DNA from: Chryseobacterium arachidis
Lineage (GTDB): Bacteria; Bacteroidota; Bacteroidia; Flavobacteriales; Weeksellaceae
Reading direction: 5' to 3'
Assembly (NCBI RefSeq): GCF_900129245.1
Contig: NZ_FQUT01000006.1
Location: forward strand, 1-64,000
DNA length: 64,000 bases
Each line of letters begins with the position of its first letter. Position 1 is the first letter of the stretch. Made by a program: the position numbers and the translations under genes. Below are positions 8,646-17,789 of this stretch, piece by piece. The notes below the pieces were generated by a model. It worked only from the letters and a program-made list of their open reading frames with translations, did no database searches and was not told the DNA's origin.

Positions 8646-11135
8646 TTATTTTTTATTGAATATAGACTGTACTTTATTCCTTATTCTTATTAATAATGGT
8701 TCCTTGTAATGTTTGTCTTCATCAAAATAGCCGTAACCGTAGCCGTAGCCATAACCGTAACCATAGCCGTAGCCCTGTTTTACGTTATAATCATTATACA
8801 CAATTCCCAGATGACTGATCTCGCCTTTATGATACTTTTCTGTAATCATCTTCAGCATATACTTTTCTGTATATTCGTGACGGACAACATAAATATTGGC
8901 ATCAGAATACTTCATCAGTTCGTAAGAATCTGCTACAAGCCCCACCGGAGGCGAATCGATAATAATAAAATCGTATATTTTTTTAAGCTCTTCAATAAAT
9001 TTGATGTTCCTTTCGCTCATTAATAGTTCGGAAGGATTCGGCGGAATCGGCCCTGAGGTTGCCACATCAAGATTAGAGATATTTGTTTTGTTAATGATCT
9101 GATCCATTTCCACTTCACCGGTAAGATAATTGGAAATACCATATTTATTATCAATTTTAAAATCACCAAAAATCTTTGGCTTTCTTAAATCCATTCCTAA
9201 AAGAATTGTTTTTTTATCACTTAGCCCTAAGACAGAAGCCAAATTGATGGAAATATATGTTTTCCCTTCTCCACCTACTGATGATGTGATCAAAATTACT
9301 TTGCTGCCTCCATTCTCCCCTGAAAGGAATCTCACATTCGCTCTAATCCCTCTGAACGCCTCCGAAACAGAAGACTTAGGCTGATTAAGCACGGTAAGCA
9401 TATTGTCATTCGTATTGTTCCCGATTACTCCCAACAAAGGAATTCTTGTAGCACTAAGCAATTCTTTGATATTTCTAATCTTGCTATCCAGGAAACTACC
9501 AATTAAGATAAATAAAAGGGGAAGAATCAACAATCCGCCAATGATAGCAGCCTTTGTTCCTTTAACATTAGGGCCTATCGCCGGCTGCCCCACATTTTTC
9601 GCCGGATCAATCACGCTGATGTCAGACTGGTTTGAAGCCATTCTCATCTGCGTTTCGTTCTGTCTTCCCAATAAACTGTTGTAGGTCGCCTCGATCATGT
9701 TATACCCTCTCTCCGCATCAAGATATTTTCTCTGCTTTTCCGGATAGGTTGCCAGATCTGCATTGGCGCTGTTTACCTCCTGGTTAATTTTATTTATTTC
9801 CGTATTGTAACCTGTATAATAATTTCTTAAAGCACCGTTAGAATTAAGTTTTGCTTCATCAATCAATCTGTTGATTTCTCTCATCGGCTCAGAATTTGAC
9901 TTATAAATTAAAGCCATTTCCCTTCTTTTAAGATATAGAGCTTTCAGTTCTGATACAGATGCAGTGAACAGTCCATCTTGGAAACCTGCAGCCGTTGTGC
10001 TGATCATTTTTTCAAAATTCTGTGCTTCAAGGCTTTGTCTTATTTGATTTAGCGATGTAATTTTACTTTCAAGATCGGCTTTTTTAGCTTCAAGATCTTT
10101 AATTTTAGTCAAAGACTTTTCGTCACGGTCTTTGATATCATACAGCTTTTCGCTGGTCTTCATATAGTTCAGAACATTAGCGCTTGAATCTAATTTCTTT
10201 CTGACTTTATCAAGATTTCCCTGCAAGTAAACATCAGTATTTTTATCAACTGTTATTTTATCCGCAAGCCTTTTCTTTTGCAGCTGGCTCACCGACATAT
10301 TCAGGAAATTTACTGTACTGTTAAGATTATATCCGGATTTGGTGATAATCATAATCGTATTAATTTCCTTATCAAACTCCACTCCTATACTAGAAACAAT
10401 ATCATTAACAGCCTGATTAACAGTACTTAATTTAACAATAATATTTTCCAATTTAATTTTGGGAACAATAGGGTTCTGAACAAGCTTAAATCTTAGATTG
10501 GGTGAAGTATACCACTCACCAACCTTAATAATTTTATTTGCGGGCCTCTCGAATGGATCAATAGTTATAAAGCCTTCTGCCTCATAGCTGTATAAACTGT
10601 TTGATTCCCCTTCTTCCGGTAAAATAACTTCGTATGATTTATTTCCTTTAGGAATTAAAGTAATCGGATAATTAATCTGTTGGCCATGCTTATTGTCCAC
10701 CTGAAGAAAAACAGGCGAATCGTCTTTATCCAGATAAGTAGATTTTATAACCCCTTTTGTAGAATAGTTAACAAAAAGATCCAGCTCTTTCACTAAGAAT
10801 TCGTTATGACTTCTTGATAAAAGCATTTTCTTTAAATATACCCCGTCCTGATTTCCTCCCTGTCCCCAGATAAAGTTGATAGACTGGTTAGGTGTAAAAT
10901 AACTAGCCGTATTATTGGAAATACTTAAAGATAAGTTGGACGCATAAATATTTTGTGCATAATATTTACCGTAAACCCAGGCCAATGAGTAACCGATAAA
11001 CAGCATTAAAACGAACCAATACCAATTTCTAAGAACTCTTCTTAAAAAATGTTCAATATCAAATAAAGCGAAAGAACCGTATTTTTCCTTTGGAGAATCA
11101 TTTTTCTCAACGGTATCATTTTTTCCTGGAATCAT
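8646..11135 (-). CDS. Polysaccharide copolymerase with BY-type tyrosine kinase domain (Wzc-like)
   Basis: An 829-residue inner membrane protein. There is a Wzz-type region from about residue 28 with a first membrane segment (WYWFVLMLFIGYSLAWVYG), a long periplasmic coiled coil (about 300-490), a second membrane segment near 545 and a cytosolic kinase domain from about 580. The kinase shows Walker A SSVGGEGKT near 618, Walker A' ILLGMDLRKP near 643 and Walker B FIIIDSPPVG near 727. It controls chain length and export of a capsule or exopolysaccharide together with the Wza-like protein four bases upstream. The tail carries eight Gly-Tyr dipeptides (codons at 8728-8775), the likely autophosphorylation cluster. 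It is of the fused Wzz-kinase kind. Confidence 0.93.
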   Translation of the reverse strand: MIPGKNDTVEKNDSPKEKYGSFALFDIEHFLRRVLRNWYWFVLMLFIGYSLAWVYGKYYAQNIYASNLSLSISNNTASYFTPNQSINFIWGQGGNQDGVYLKKMLLSRSHNEFLVKELDLFVNYSTKGVIKSTYLDKDDSPVFLQVDNKHGQQINYPITLIPKGNKSYEVILPEEGESNSLYSYEAEGFITIDPFERPANKIIKVGEWYTSPNLRFKLVQNPIVPKIKLENIIVKLSTVNQAVNDIVSSIGVEFDKEINTIMIITKSGYNLNSTVNFLNMSVSQLQKKRLADKITVDKNTDVYLQGNLDKVRKKLDSSANVLNYMKTSEKLYDIKDRDEKSLTKIKDLEAKKADLESKITSLNQIRQSLEAQNFEKMISTTAAGFQDGLFTASVSELKALYLKRREMALIYKSNSEPMREINRLIDEAKLNSNGALRNYYTGYNTEINKINQEVNSANADLATYPEKQRKYLDAERGYNMIEATYNSLLGRQNETQMRMASNQSDISVIDPAKNVGQPAIGPNVKGTKAAIIGGLLILPLLFILIGSFLDSKIRNIKELLSATRIPLLGVIGNNTNDNMLTVLNQPKSSVSEAFRGIRANVRFLSGENGGSKVILITSSVGGEGKTYISINLASVLGLSDKKTILLGMDLRKPKIFGDFKIDNKYGISNYLTGEVEMDQIINKTNISNLDVATSGPIPPNPSELLMSERNIKFIEELKKIYDFIIIDSPPVGLVADSYELMKYSDANIYVVRHEYTEKYMLKMITEKYHKGEISHLGIVYNDYNVKQGYGYGYGYGYGYGYGYFDEDKHYKEPLLIRIRNKVQSIFNKK

Positions 11136-11139
11136 GATC

Positions 11140-12012
11140 TTAAAGGTTTTTTAGAAGTAGGTAAATTGATAACGCAGTAGTAATTACGGAAACTCCTGTT
11201 GTTAAAGTCTGGATCGGGTCTTTCCCAAATCCGTTTAAGCTTTTTCCTCTAGTGTTCAAATAAATCTCATCCCCGTTCTGCACATAATAATATGGAGAAT
11301 TCATTACATCCTCTCTTGTAAGATCTATTCTTGCTGTTTTGATTCCTTCTGGTAGTTTTCTGTGAATAACGATATTTTTTCTATCAACCGTTCTGTTTAA
11401 ACCACCACTTATAGCCAATGCTTCAGTAATGGTAAGTGTATTTTTGTGAACTACTTTTTCTCCGGTAACCCCCGTTGTTTCAACATCTCCTAAAACATAA
11501 AAAGTAATTCCGTTGGTATTGAGCCTTACTTGAGATTTTCCTTCCTGAAAATTCTCATTTACCTTCTCCTGAATTTCTTGGCTTACCTCTTCAATCGTTC
11601 GGCCTTCAGCCTTTACATATCCAATACCAAAAATATTAATATCTCCGCTGGTGTCTACTTTTAAACCATTAAAATAAAAAATGACATTTCCACCGGTGTT
11701 TCCACCTCCTGAAGATATCATCCCCCCTCCATTTGCAGTTGGATTGGTAGTTGGAGCCACAGTAGACCCAGAAGTATTCAGAGAAGAATAGAACTGTGCA
11801 GCATCTCCTTTTGGAGTTGTGACAATATTAAGATTTAAAATATCATTCTTTGTGATTCGGTAAACGGGAATGTTATAGGGAACCAATCCTTCTTCATTAA
11901 TAACAAGACTCTCATTAGGCTGCATATACCTTACGTCTTTTGTAGTGACACAAGATGTCGTCATCAGCAATGGCACTATAAGAAGGAATAAAAATTTACG
12001 GTTCTTCATCAT
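11140..12012 (-). CDS. Polysaccharide export lipoprotein (Wza-like)
   Basis: A 290-residue protein with lipoprotein signal peptide; the lipobox is LMTTSC at residues 16-21. A polysaccharide export domain (YRITKNDILNLNIV) is followed by a Gly/Thr/Asn-rich insert (about 75-110) and an SLBB-type domain (FYVLGDVETTGVTG). A C-terminal hydrophobic segment (VSVITTALSIYLLL) would act as the membrane-spanning helix of the outer membrane channel. It forms the exit pore for the polysaccharide handled by the Wzc-like kinase whose gene follows 4 bases later. The low-complexity insert is not part of the core family and may vary between strains. Confidence 0.92.
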   Translation of the reverse strand: MMKNRKFLFLLIVPLLMTTSCVTTKDVRYMQPNESLVINEEGLVPYNIPVYRITKNDILNLNIVTTPKGDAAQFYSSLNTSGSTVAPTTNPTANGGGMISSGGGNTGGNVIFYFNGLKVDTSGDINIFGIGYVKAEGRTIEEVSQEIQEKVNENFQEGKSQVRLNTNGITFYVLGDVETTGVTGEKVVHKNTLTITEALAISGGLNRTVDRKNIVIHRKLPEGIKTARIDLTREDVMNSPYYYVQNGDEIYLNTRGKSLNGFGKDPIQTLTTGVSVITTALSIYLLLKNL

Positions 12013-12029
12013 ATTTTTTTAGTTGTTTG

Positions 12030-12037
12030 CAAAAATA
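12030..12037 (-). promoter_or_regulatory. -7 promoter box for wza-wzc
   Basis: TATTTTTG on the minus strand, 18 bases ahead of the Wza-like start codon, matches TAnnTTTG exactly. No clear -33 box is seen, and the site lies close to the end of the upstream transferase gene. Confidence 0.4.
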
Positions 12038-12042
12038 AAAAT

Positions 12043-13170
12043 TTAATTATTAGTCTTTTGATTATTTTTCAGTCTGTAAATAAAATCCGGGATATAAGCT
12101 CCTAAAAAGCCTAAAGCCACAATGATCAATAATAAAAGATTAACATTCGTGTGTCTGAAGTAATAAGCTACCGAAACTACAAAAAGATAATACACAATGA
12201 TGTAAAAACTGGATCTTCTGTGGGTAAGATTAAGTTTCAGCAGCTTGTGATGGATATGGTTTTTATCTGCATCAAAAGGCGATTTTTTATTAGCAAGCCT
12301 TATAATTATTACATTCAGGGTATCTACAATCGGCAGAATAAGAATAGCGACTGCAACTACAGGAGCCGACTGCAAATGATACATGGGAACATCCGGCAGT
12401 TTTTTGTCAATAAAAATATCAATAAAACAGATGGAAGTAAAAGCAAGCAAAAAACCTAAAAGCATTGAGCCTGTATCTCCCATAAAAATTTTATTGGTAC
12501 GGTAATTCGAAAGGTTATAATATAAGAATGCCAATACAGCTCCTATGATAATTACTGATAAGACCACCAGCGGATAATTGTACTCCCCTAATCTGTAATA
12601 ACTGATCCCGAAAAGGGCACTACAGATTACAGAATATCCCCCGGCAAGACCATCAATACCATCTATCAGATTAAACGCATTGATAAGGATTATAAATGTA
12701 ATGATACTGAAGACAATACTTACAAAATATTCCAGCTCGTAGACACCGAAAATGCCAAACAGACTTCGGATCCTGATATCCGACCCGATAACCACCAACG
12801 AAGAAACAACAATCTGAGCCACTAGCTTTTTATAAGCCCTCATCACCACAATATCATCCATTACACCGATGTAAAGGAGAATAATCATAGAAGCAAATAA
12901 AAATTTATACAGATCAAAAAGTTCGTACGCAAACATAGACGCACAGATTCCTATCGAATAAAAAATAGCAATCCCGCCTAAGTTTGGGATTTTTCTTAAA
13001 TGTGAACTCCTCACACCAGGCTCATCCATTAAATTCTTTCTCCTGGAAATTTTAACAATGGTAGGAACGGAAAAATAAGTGATTAAAAACGAGAATAAAA
13101 AACCAAGTCCTACTTTTACGTAAAAAATAGGAACTCCCGATTGAGTTAAGAACAATTCAAAATTCTTCAT
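12043..13170 (-). CDS. Undecaprenyl-phosphate sugar-1-phosphate transferase (WecA/MraY family)
   Basis: A 375-residue polytopic enzyme with about ten membrane segments. It transfers a sugar-1-phosphate from a UDP-sugar to undecaprenyl phosphate, starting glycan assembly on the carrier lipid. Visible motifs are VRSSHLRKIPNLGGIAIF near 55, the Mg-binding NAFNLIDGIDGLAGG near 165, IFMGDTGSMLLGF near 230 and the sugar-specificity loop KNHIHHKLL near 305. The HIHH form fits the WecA branch (GlcNAc-1-phosphate or a related amino sugar), not MraY. It probably initiates the polysaccharide exported by the downstream Wza/Wzc pair. Confidence 0.92.
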   Translation of the reverse strand: MKNFELFLTQSGVPIFYVKVGLGFLFSFLITYFSVPTIVKISRRKNLMDEPGVRSSHLRKIPNLGGIAIFYSIGICASMFAYELFDLYKFLFASMIILLYIGVMDDIVVMRAYKKLVAQIVVSSLVVIGSDIRIRSLFGIFGVYELEYFVSIVFSIITFIILINAFNLIDGIDGLAGGYSVICSALFGISYYRLGEYNYPLVVLSVIIIGAVLAFLYYNLSNYRTNKIFMGDTGSMLLGFLLAFTSICFIDIFIDKKLPDVPMYHLQSAPVVAVAILILPIVDTLNVIIIRLANKKSPFDADKNHIHHKLLKLNLTHRRSSFYIIVYYLFVVSVAYYFRHTNVNLLLLIIVALGFLGAYIPDFIYRLKNNQKTNN

Positions 13171-13273
13171 TTTTTCTATTCAAGTACTTTATTGTCTCAA
13201 TATAAGAAAGATTCACTGATTTTAGAAATATTATTCATGATTCAACACCGAAACAACAGCACTCCCATTTGTG

Positions 13274-14275
13274 TTATATTAGTTTTCTTATCAATTTCTT
13301 CTGCCCAGCAAAAAACAACAGATAAAATATCTTTTTCTTCAAAGGCAAAGATAATAGATAATTATTATCAAAACGATTATATTTTACGATATCTTTTAAT
13401 TTTATCCTTCTTTCCTGCATAAAAATTTTCAATTTTTCAGACATTTCATAAAACGTCTCTTCCTTTTTCACAAAAGCCAGATAAGCCAGAAAAGAATAAA
13501 CCCCCTCGAAAATCTGAAAGTTTTTCAATTCTGCATGCTTTTCAGAATATTGTGATTTTCGGAAAACCGCTTCCACATCTTCTACCGCTTTTAATATATC
13601 AAGTCCTTTTTCAGTATGAGTTTTGGTAATAGAATCAGTCCGTTCAAGATACTGATAGTGGAAATTCTGAGTCTGGGCAATGGTTTCACATTCCAGCAAC
13701 AGTTGGGGAATTAACTGAATATCTTCAAAATGAGCCTCTTTTTTAAATCTTTTTCCATTAAAAAGTTCTTTTTTGAATAATTTATTACAGGCAAAATAAC
13801 TCAGATCCGAAAAAACAGAAAAGTTTTTATCCAGATCAATGTTCTCAGGCATGTTTGGAATTTGGGTCAATTTCTGAGTAACATTTCCGTTCTGGTCAAC
13901 CTTCTGGATATTGCAGATTACCATTTTAGACTGATGTTTTTCTGCAAGATTCACCATTTCTTCAAACATGGCTGGAGCCACATAGTCGTCGCTGTCCACA
14001 AAACCCAAATAATCTCCGGTTGCACGTTCGATTCCGAAATTTCGGGCATCGCTTAAACCACCGTTTTCTTTATTAAAAGACTTAATTTTTTCAGGATATT
14101 TTTGAGCATACTCCTGAATAATTTGCTCAGAATTGTCTTTACTTCCATCATTCACCACCAAAATTTCGATATTCTGATGCGTTTGACTGATCAGAGAATC
14201 AAGGCATTTTGTCAGATAATTTTCGACATTATAAACGGGAACAATGATGGAAACTTTTGAGGGAACGTTCGTCAT
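13274..14275 (-). CDS. Family 2 glycosyltransferase
   Basis: A 333-residue GT-A fold enzyme. It has the N-terminal SIIVPVYNVENYLTKCLDSL, the nucleotide-binding VNDGSKDNS, ENGGLSDARNFGIERA and the metal-binding DSDDY near residue 100. The C-terminal third is helical and unlike a membrane anchor. It probably adds one sugar to the glycan made with the WecA-like enzyme 103 bases downstream. The start ATG overlaps the stop of the arginase-fold gene by a few bases, so the two are coupled although unrelated in function. Donor and acceptor cannot be told from sequence. Confidence 0.92.
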   Translation of the reverse strand: MTNVPSKVSIIVPVYNVENYLTKCLDSLISQTHQNIEILVVNDGSKDNSEQIIQEYAQKYPEKIKSFNKENGGLSDARNFGIERATGDYLGFVDSDDYVAPAMFEEMVNLAEKHQSKMVICNIQKVDQNGNVTQKLTQIPNMPENIDLDKNFSVFSDLSYFACNKLFKKELFNGKRFKKEAHFEDIQLIPQLLLECETIAQTQNFHYQYLERTDSITKTHTEKGLDILKAVEDVEAVFRKSQYSEKHAELKNFQIFEGVYSFLAYLAFVKKEETFYEMSEKLKIFMQERRIKLKDIVKYNRFDNNYLLSLPLKKKIFYLLFFAGQKKLIRKLI

Positions 14276-14278
14276 ACA

Positions 14279-15349
14279 TTAAATTTTCGTCAGTCGTGCA
14301 TTCAGCCAGCCTCTTTTGGCTTCGTCGAAATCTTTCCTTGAGCAAGGAATACAGTTTTCTATATTTTCATCATCTCCAAAATACCAGAGATTACTGAAAG
14401 TATCGCGCTTGAAAGCATATTGCCTGTCATCAACCAGCACATAAAATACTTCGTAATGTCTTTCTTTCGGGTGAGATTTCTGGATGTTGATTCCTTCAAT
14501 CAGATACCAGATCATCTGTGCCAAAAGCTGGTGATTCAGTTGATTTTCAGAATAAATATTGTAATTAAAAATTCCGACAGATTTTAAATTTTCGCTCAGT
14601 CCGATTTCTTTCATATAAGCACAAACCTCCCTTCGGTTAAGTCCATTTACCTGTGGATTCATAGAAAAAGGCTCGCTGAAACTTTCGATCGCATCACAAT
14701 TTACGGTCACCAGATCCGCTTTTCGGAAGAATGGTTCTGTTTTCTCTGTAGAATTCATCATTTCAGCCAAACGGATGATATCGAACTCAACTTCTTTAAT
14801 TAATCTTATGGAATCGGCTTCATTTAAATGTTTCTGATACCCTAAGTGATGATAATTTTTAATCGCAAAATTCTTAGCTCCAAAAATTTTACCTAAAAAA
14901 GTATGTTCGTTAATCATTTCACCTTGTTTCAGGGAAATAATATTGCTGATTTGAGTATAATTAATGCTTTTCGTATGGAAATTTAACGCCGAAAAAAGGG
15001 AAAAAGCAAAGTCATTGGAGCCTCCGACAATCACCGGAATTGCCCTTTTATAATGACAAGCCGACAAAACCTCCTGCAAAATATAATGAGAATCCTCAAC
15101 CGATTTTCCTGAAACCAAATCTCCCAAGTCCACAATCGGAATCTCAAAATCCAGCTGAGAAAGTTTATAAAATTCCTGCCTGATTCCTGTAAAATCCTGA
15201 ACCTCCGCATCGCCATTGGCACCTCTATAATCCGAAACAAAAAGAAGAACAATACTGTCTTCCTTTATATCTTTCGTGATTCGGTTTCCGATTTGCCAGC
15301 TTTCAGTTTTGAAATTTCTTGGTGAAATGATAAAATCTTCAAAATTCAT
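14279..15349 (-). CDS. Arginase/formimidoylglutamase-fold protein lacking metal ligands
   Basis: A 356-residue ureohydrolase-fold protein, of the kind often annotated formimidoylglutamase in Chryseobacterium. The fold is recognisable from IVLLFVSDYRGANGD, YKRAIPVIVGGSNDFAFSL and the Gly-Leu-rich NPQVNGLNRREVCAYM. The metal-binding motifs are degenerate, however. The usual GGxH is GGSND, the DAHxD segment is replaced by NIISLKQGEM, and the DxD of the second site reads VNCDA. Classic Mn-dependent hydrolysis is therefore unlikely. It may be a binding or regulatory protein, or use another chemistry. It lies upstream of and overlaps the GT2 gene. Confidence 0.75.
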   Translation of the reverse strand: MNFEDFIISPRNFKTESWQIGNRITKDIKEDSIVLLFVSDYRGANGDAEVQDFTGIRQEFYKLSQLDFEIPIVDLGDLVSGKSVEDSHYILQEVLSACHYKRAIPVIVGGSNDFAFSLFSALNFHTKSINYTQISNIISLKQGEMINEHTFLGKIFGAKNFAIKNYHHLGYQKHLNEADSIRLIKEVEFDIIRLAEMMNSTEKTEPFFRKADLVTVNCDAIESFSEPFSMNPQVNGLNRREVCAYMKEIGLSENLKSVGIFNYNIYSENQLNHQLLAQMIWYLIEGINIQKSHPKERHYEVFYVLVDDRQYAFKRDTFSNLWYFGDDENIENCIPCSRKDFDEAKRGWLNARLTKI

Positions 15350-15477
15350 TTTATAATCCGCGTTATTTCCACAAACTTACAAAAAACCTTATCAATTCAA
15401 ACTTATGTCACGTTTTTTATGCGTAAAAAAACCATCAACAAATTGTTAACGGCTTTGTAGTAATATTCTTCCATCAG

Positions 15478-15506
15478 CCTTGTCAAAGTTTAAAACTTTA
15501 ACAAGG
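15478..15506. repeat. Palindrome downstream of the GH43-like gene
   Basis: CCTTGTCAAAGTTT and AAACTTTAACAAGG form a nearly perfect inverted repeat (one mismatch) with almost no loop. It could terminate the GH43-like gene ending at 15532, but it has no proper T tract, so it may equally be one of the interspersed palindromes. Confidence 0.5.
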
Positions 15507-15531
15507 TTTCGTTGAGTTTATATTTAAATTT

Positions 15532-16620
15532 TTAAGCCTTCAAAATCTCAAAAACAAACGTTGTAGAAGTTTCAAATTCTCCGCCTTGGGTTGCACCAAA
15601 TAAAAATCTGGGAGTTTCGCCATCTTTATCTAACAAAATCATTGGCCGTTCCAATCTTCCGAATCGGTTTAAATTTTTCGGAGGAGTTGGTTCTGTGATA
15701 TAACTTTTCATATTAAGATAAGCGATCTCCGGTTTTGTCCATTTTATTCCGTCTTTTGTAGTTAAATGCAATCCAAATTCATGATTAAAAAATCCCATGT
15801 CACGGGCAACCATGTGATATTTCCCTTTTTGTTTCCAGACGAAAGCATCTTCCAATTGTGCATTATTTGGTAATGATGAAAAATCAATCACCGGGTTTTC
15901 CGAAACTTTCACATAAGGTCCAAATGGAGAATTCGCTTTTGCCAATCCGTATTTTCTGTTCCCTCTGATCGGCCCTTTCTGAGTTTTGTACTCTTGCGTG
16001 TTCCATGATTTGTAAAAAAGCCAATATTTTCCGTCATTTCCTATTACAAAGGCAGGATTTGTTGTGCAATGATCATCCCACGAACCTTCTTTTCCGGGAA
16101 GCAACAAAGGTTCATCCGGTCTTTTCCATTCTCCCTCTAAAGTTTTTGAGGTTGCTAAACCAATTCTTTTGGTATTTGTTTTTCCATTAGAATTTCCCAT
16201 AAAGAACAACAAATAATCTTTGCCGACTTTTTTAATTAAAGGATTATGACAGGTCGTCGCATCCCAAAAACCTTCTCCTCTTGGAGCTAAAACAACTTCT
16301 TTATGTTGAAACTCGTCAAATGGTGAATTGGCTTCCGCACGACAAATTTCCGAACCTTTCAACCAACCGCCCATTCCTTTTTCTTTTTTCCATCGGGAAT
16401 AAAAGAGATGTACTTTTCCGTCTTCTCCCCAGATCGGAGAACTGCACCAAATGTAATATCCTTCCAAAGCTAACGACCTTCCAATTGGTTTTAAATTGAA
16501 ATATGGTTTTTCATCCGAAGACAATAAGCTCGTAAACGACGAACCGAAAAATACCGCCGCCATCCCCAATCCTGAGATTTGTAAAAATTCTTTGCGTGAA
16601 AAGTTTTTCGGCTGTTCCAT
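15532..16620 (-). CDS. Exported GH43-like five-bladed propeller glycosidase
   Basis: From the ATG at 16620 the protein has 362 residues and begins with a Tat-like signal (SRKEFLQISGLGMAAVFFG), so it is likely exported, possibly folded. An upstream frame start at 16677 would bury this signal. Repeated blades contain the glycosidase-like phrases YYIWCSSPIWGEDGKVHLFY, WDATTCHNPLIKKVGKDYLL, DDHCTTNPAFVIGNDGKYWL and AQLEDAFVWKQKGKYHMVARD. This pattern fits the clan of GH43, GH117 and related furanosidases. The substrate cannot be given. It is a single gene between convergent or unrelated neighbours. Confidence 0.78.
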   Translation of the reverse strand: MEQPKNFSRKEFLQISGLGMAAVFFGSSFTSLLSSDEKPYFNLKPIGRSLALEGYYIWCSSPIWGEDGKVHLFYSRWKKEKGMGGWLKGSEICRAEANSPFDEFQHKEVVLAPRGEGFWDATTCHNPLIKKVGKDYLLFFMGNSNGKTNTKRIGLATSKTLEGEWKRPDEPLLLPGKEGSWDDHCTTNPAFVIGNDGKYWLFYKSWNTQEYKTQKGPIRGNRKYGLAKANSPFGPYVKVSENPVIDFSSLPNNAQLEDAFVWKQKGKYHMVARDMGFFNHEFGLHLTTKDGIKWTKPEIAYLNMKSYITEPTPPKNLNRFGRLERPMILLDKDGETPRFLFGATQGGEFETSTTFVFEILKA

Positions 16621-16886
16621 ATCATAAAATTTGCTACTGCCAAGGTAATGGGATTGATTGTGCAGAGCATCCTGCACTTTCGGGTTTTCTTAGAATGGAA
16701 ATGGTTTGATAATGATTTTTTGTTTCTACTTTAAAATCACAAGCAATTCGATGCCACTTAATTTCAATTCGTGGCTTTTCTTTGATGAAATTTTGTAATT
16801 TTAAATAAAAGATTGTTATAAAAAACCAAATATAATTTGCGTTTAAATTCTAAGGATGATGTTGTTAATCCAAAACTCCTAACAGT

Positions 16887-17570
16887 ATGAATTTTAAAAC
16901 TAAAATAGTTATGATTTTATTATCCTCTTTATTAATTACGAATTGTAAGGAGGAAATGAAGAAATGTATAAGCCAATCTACCGATACTAATGTAAAACTA
17001 TATAATGATTTAACAGATCAGTTGATACCTTATTTTTTTAGAGAAGATTATTTAGGTAAAAAAAAATATTTTGATAGTTTAAGAGTTCATAATGATGATT
17101 TATATATCGAAGAGAAGACAAAAGCCCACAACGAAATTTTTAATCATCCTGAAAAATTTTGCAATTTGTATATAGATTCTATTAAAAATAAAAATACTGA
17201 TTTTGCTACAGGTAGTACCGAAGATAATATAAAATACATACAAAGAAAGAAGGATTTTTTTAAAGACTTTTCCAATAGTCCAGATATTATTAAAAATTTA
17301 AGCCTACGAAGTTCTATAAAAGCAAATCAATTTAATTTGTGTACCGCAAAAGTGCTGGATCTGGCAGAGTATGATAAACATACCAATGAATGTGAGATAG
17401 GTGTTGTCTATTTTTCAGAGATTGTATTTGATCCTTCTAAAAAAAGAGCATTAGTTTTTGTTGACCATCATATAAAAAAAGATTATTACGGTAGAAATGC
17501 TGTATTTAAACTAAGATTGCATGATAATTATTGGGAAATAGAAGATTTTATGTTAGTGTCAACTTCCTAA
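16887..17570 (+). CDS. Lipoprotein of unknown function
   Basis: A 227-residue protein with a lipoprotein signal peptide ending LLITNC (lipobox cysteine at residue 20). The mature part is rich in Lys, Asn, Asp and Tyr and has a C-terminal beta region (KRALVFVDHHIKKDYYGR, FKLRLHDNYWEIEDFMLVST) like the immunity-type or NTF2-like lipoproteins of Bacteroidota. The gene is notably AT-rich compared with its neighbours and lies alone on the plus strand, which may indicate recent acquisition. No family is recognised. Confidence 0.72.
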   Translation: MNFKTKIVMILLSSLLITNCKEEMKKCISQSTDTNVKLYNDLTDQLIPYFFREDYLGKKKYFDSLRVHNDDLYIEEKTKAHNEIFNHPEKFCNLYIDSIKNKNTDFATGSTEDNIKYIQRKKDFFKDFSNSPDIIKNLSLRSSIKANQFNLCTAKVLDLAEYDKHTNECEIGVVYFSEIVFDPSKKRALVFVDHHIKKDYYGRNAVFKLRLHDNYWEIEDFMLVSTS

Positions 17571-17588
17571 TTTCCGGCACTCGATAGC

Positions 17589-17605
17589 GCGGATTTGTAA
17601 TCCGC
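17589..17605. repeat. REP-like palindrome GCGGATT-TGT-AATCCGC
   Basis: A perfect seven-base inverted repeat with a three-base loop, preceded by CGATAGC. Repeats of this form are widespread in Bacteroidota genomes and in some are linked to REP-associated transposases. No transposase gene is in this window. It lies just after the lipoprotein stop codon. Confidence 0.6.
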
Positions 17606-17620
17606 ACCTGTAAAAACAAC

Positions 17621-17647
17621 AAAAACTTTGCAGATTGCAAAGTTTTT
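17621..17647 (+). terminator. Terminator after the lipoprotein gene
   Basis: AAAAACTTTGCA and TGCAAAGTTTTT form a perfect 12-base stem with a three-base loop. The A/T tracts on both sides allow function in both directions. Confidence 0.7.
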
Positions 17648-17750
17648 GTTCTTGTAAAGTAGTAATTATATATCTTCGTATGTAAGTAATATTGAGGAAG
17701 AGTAAATCCATTACGCAAAATCTCCCGACTTTGCGCAATAAACAAATAAA

Positions 17751-17774
17751 CTCCGAAGTCAGGAGACTTCGGAG
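17751..17774 (-). terminator. Terminator after the fasciclin gene
   Basis: CTCCGAAGTC and GACTTCGGAG make a perfect ten-base stem with a four-base loop, 16 bases past the fasciclin stop. On the minus strand it is followed by TTTATTTG. Confidence 0.75.
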
Positions 17775-17789
17775 AGTAAAAAGTTTTAT

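Noticed and set aside
8728..8775. Tandem six-base repeat as a possible CRISPR or regulatory array
   Set aside because: The units are adjoining codons (Gly-Tyr) in a real gene, with no spacers. It is coding.
8709..9023. Open frame of 104 codons opposite the capsule kinase
   Set aside because: It is the antisense of the kinase C-terminus; its valine- and alanine-rich part is the Gly-Tyr repeat read backwards.
17548..17745. Open frame over the lipoprotein end and terminator
   Set aside because: It crosses a REP-like palindrome and a terminator and overlaps a real gene end.
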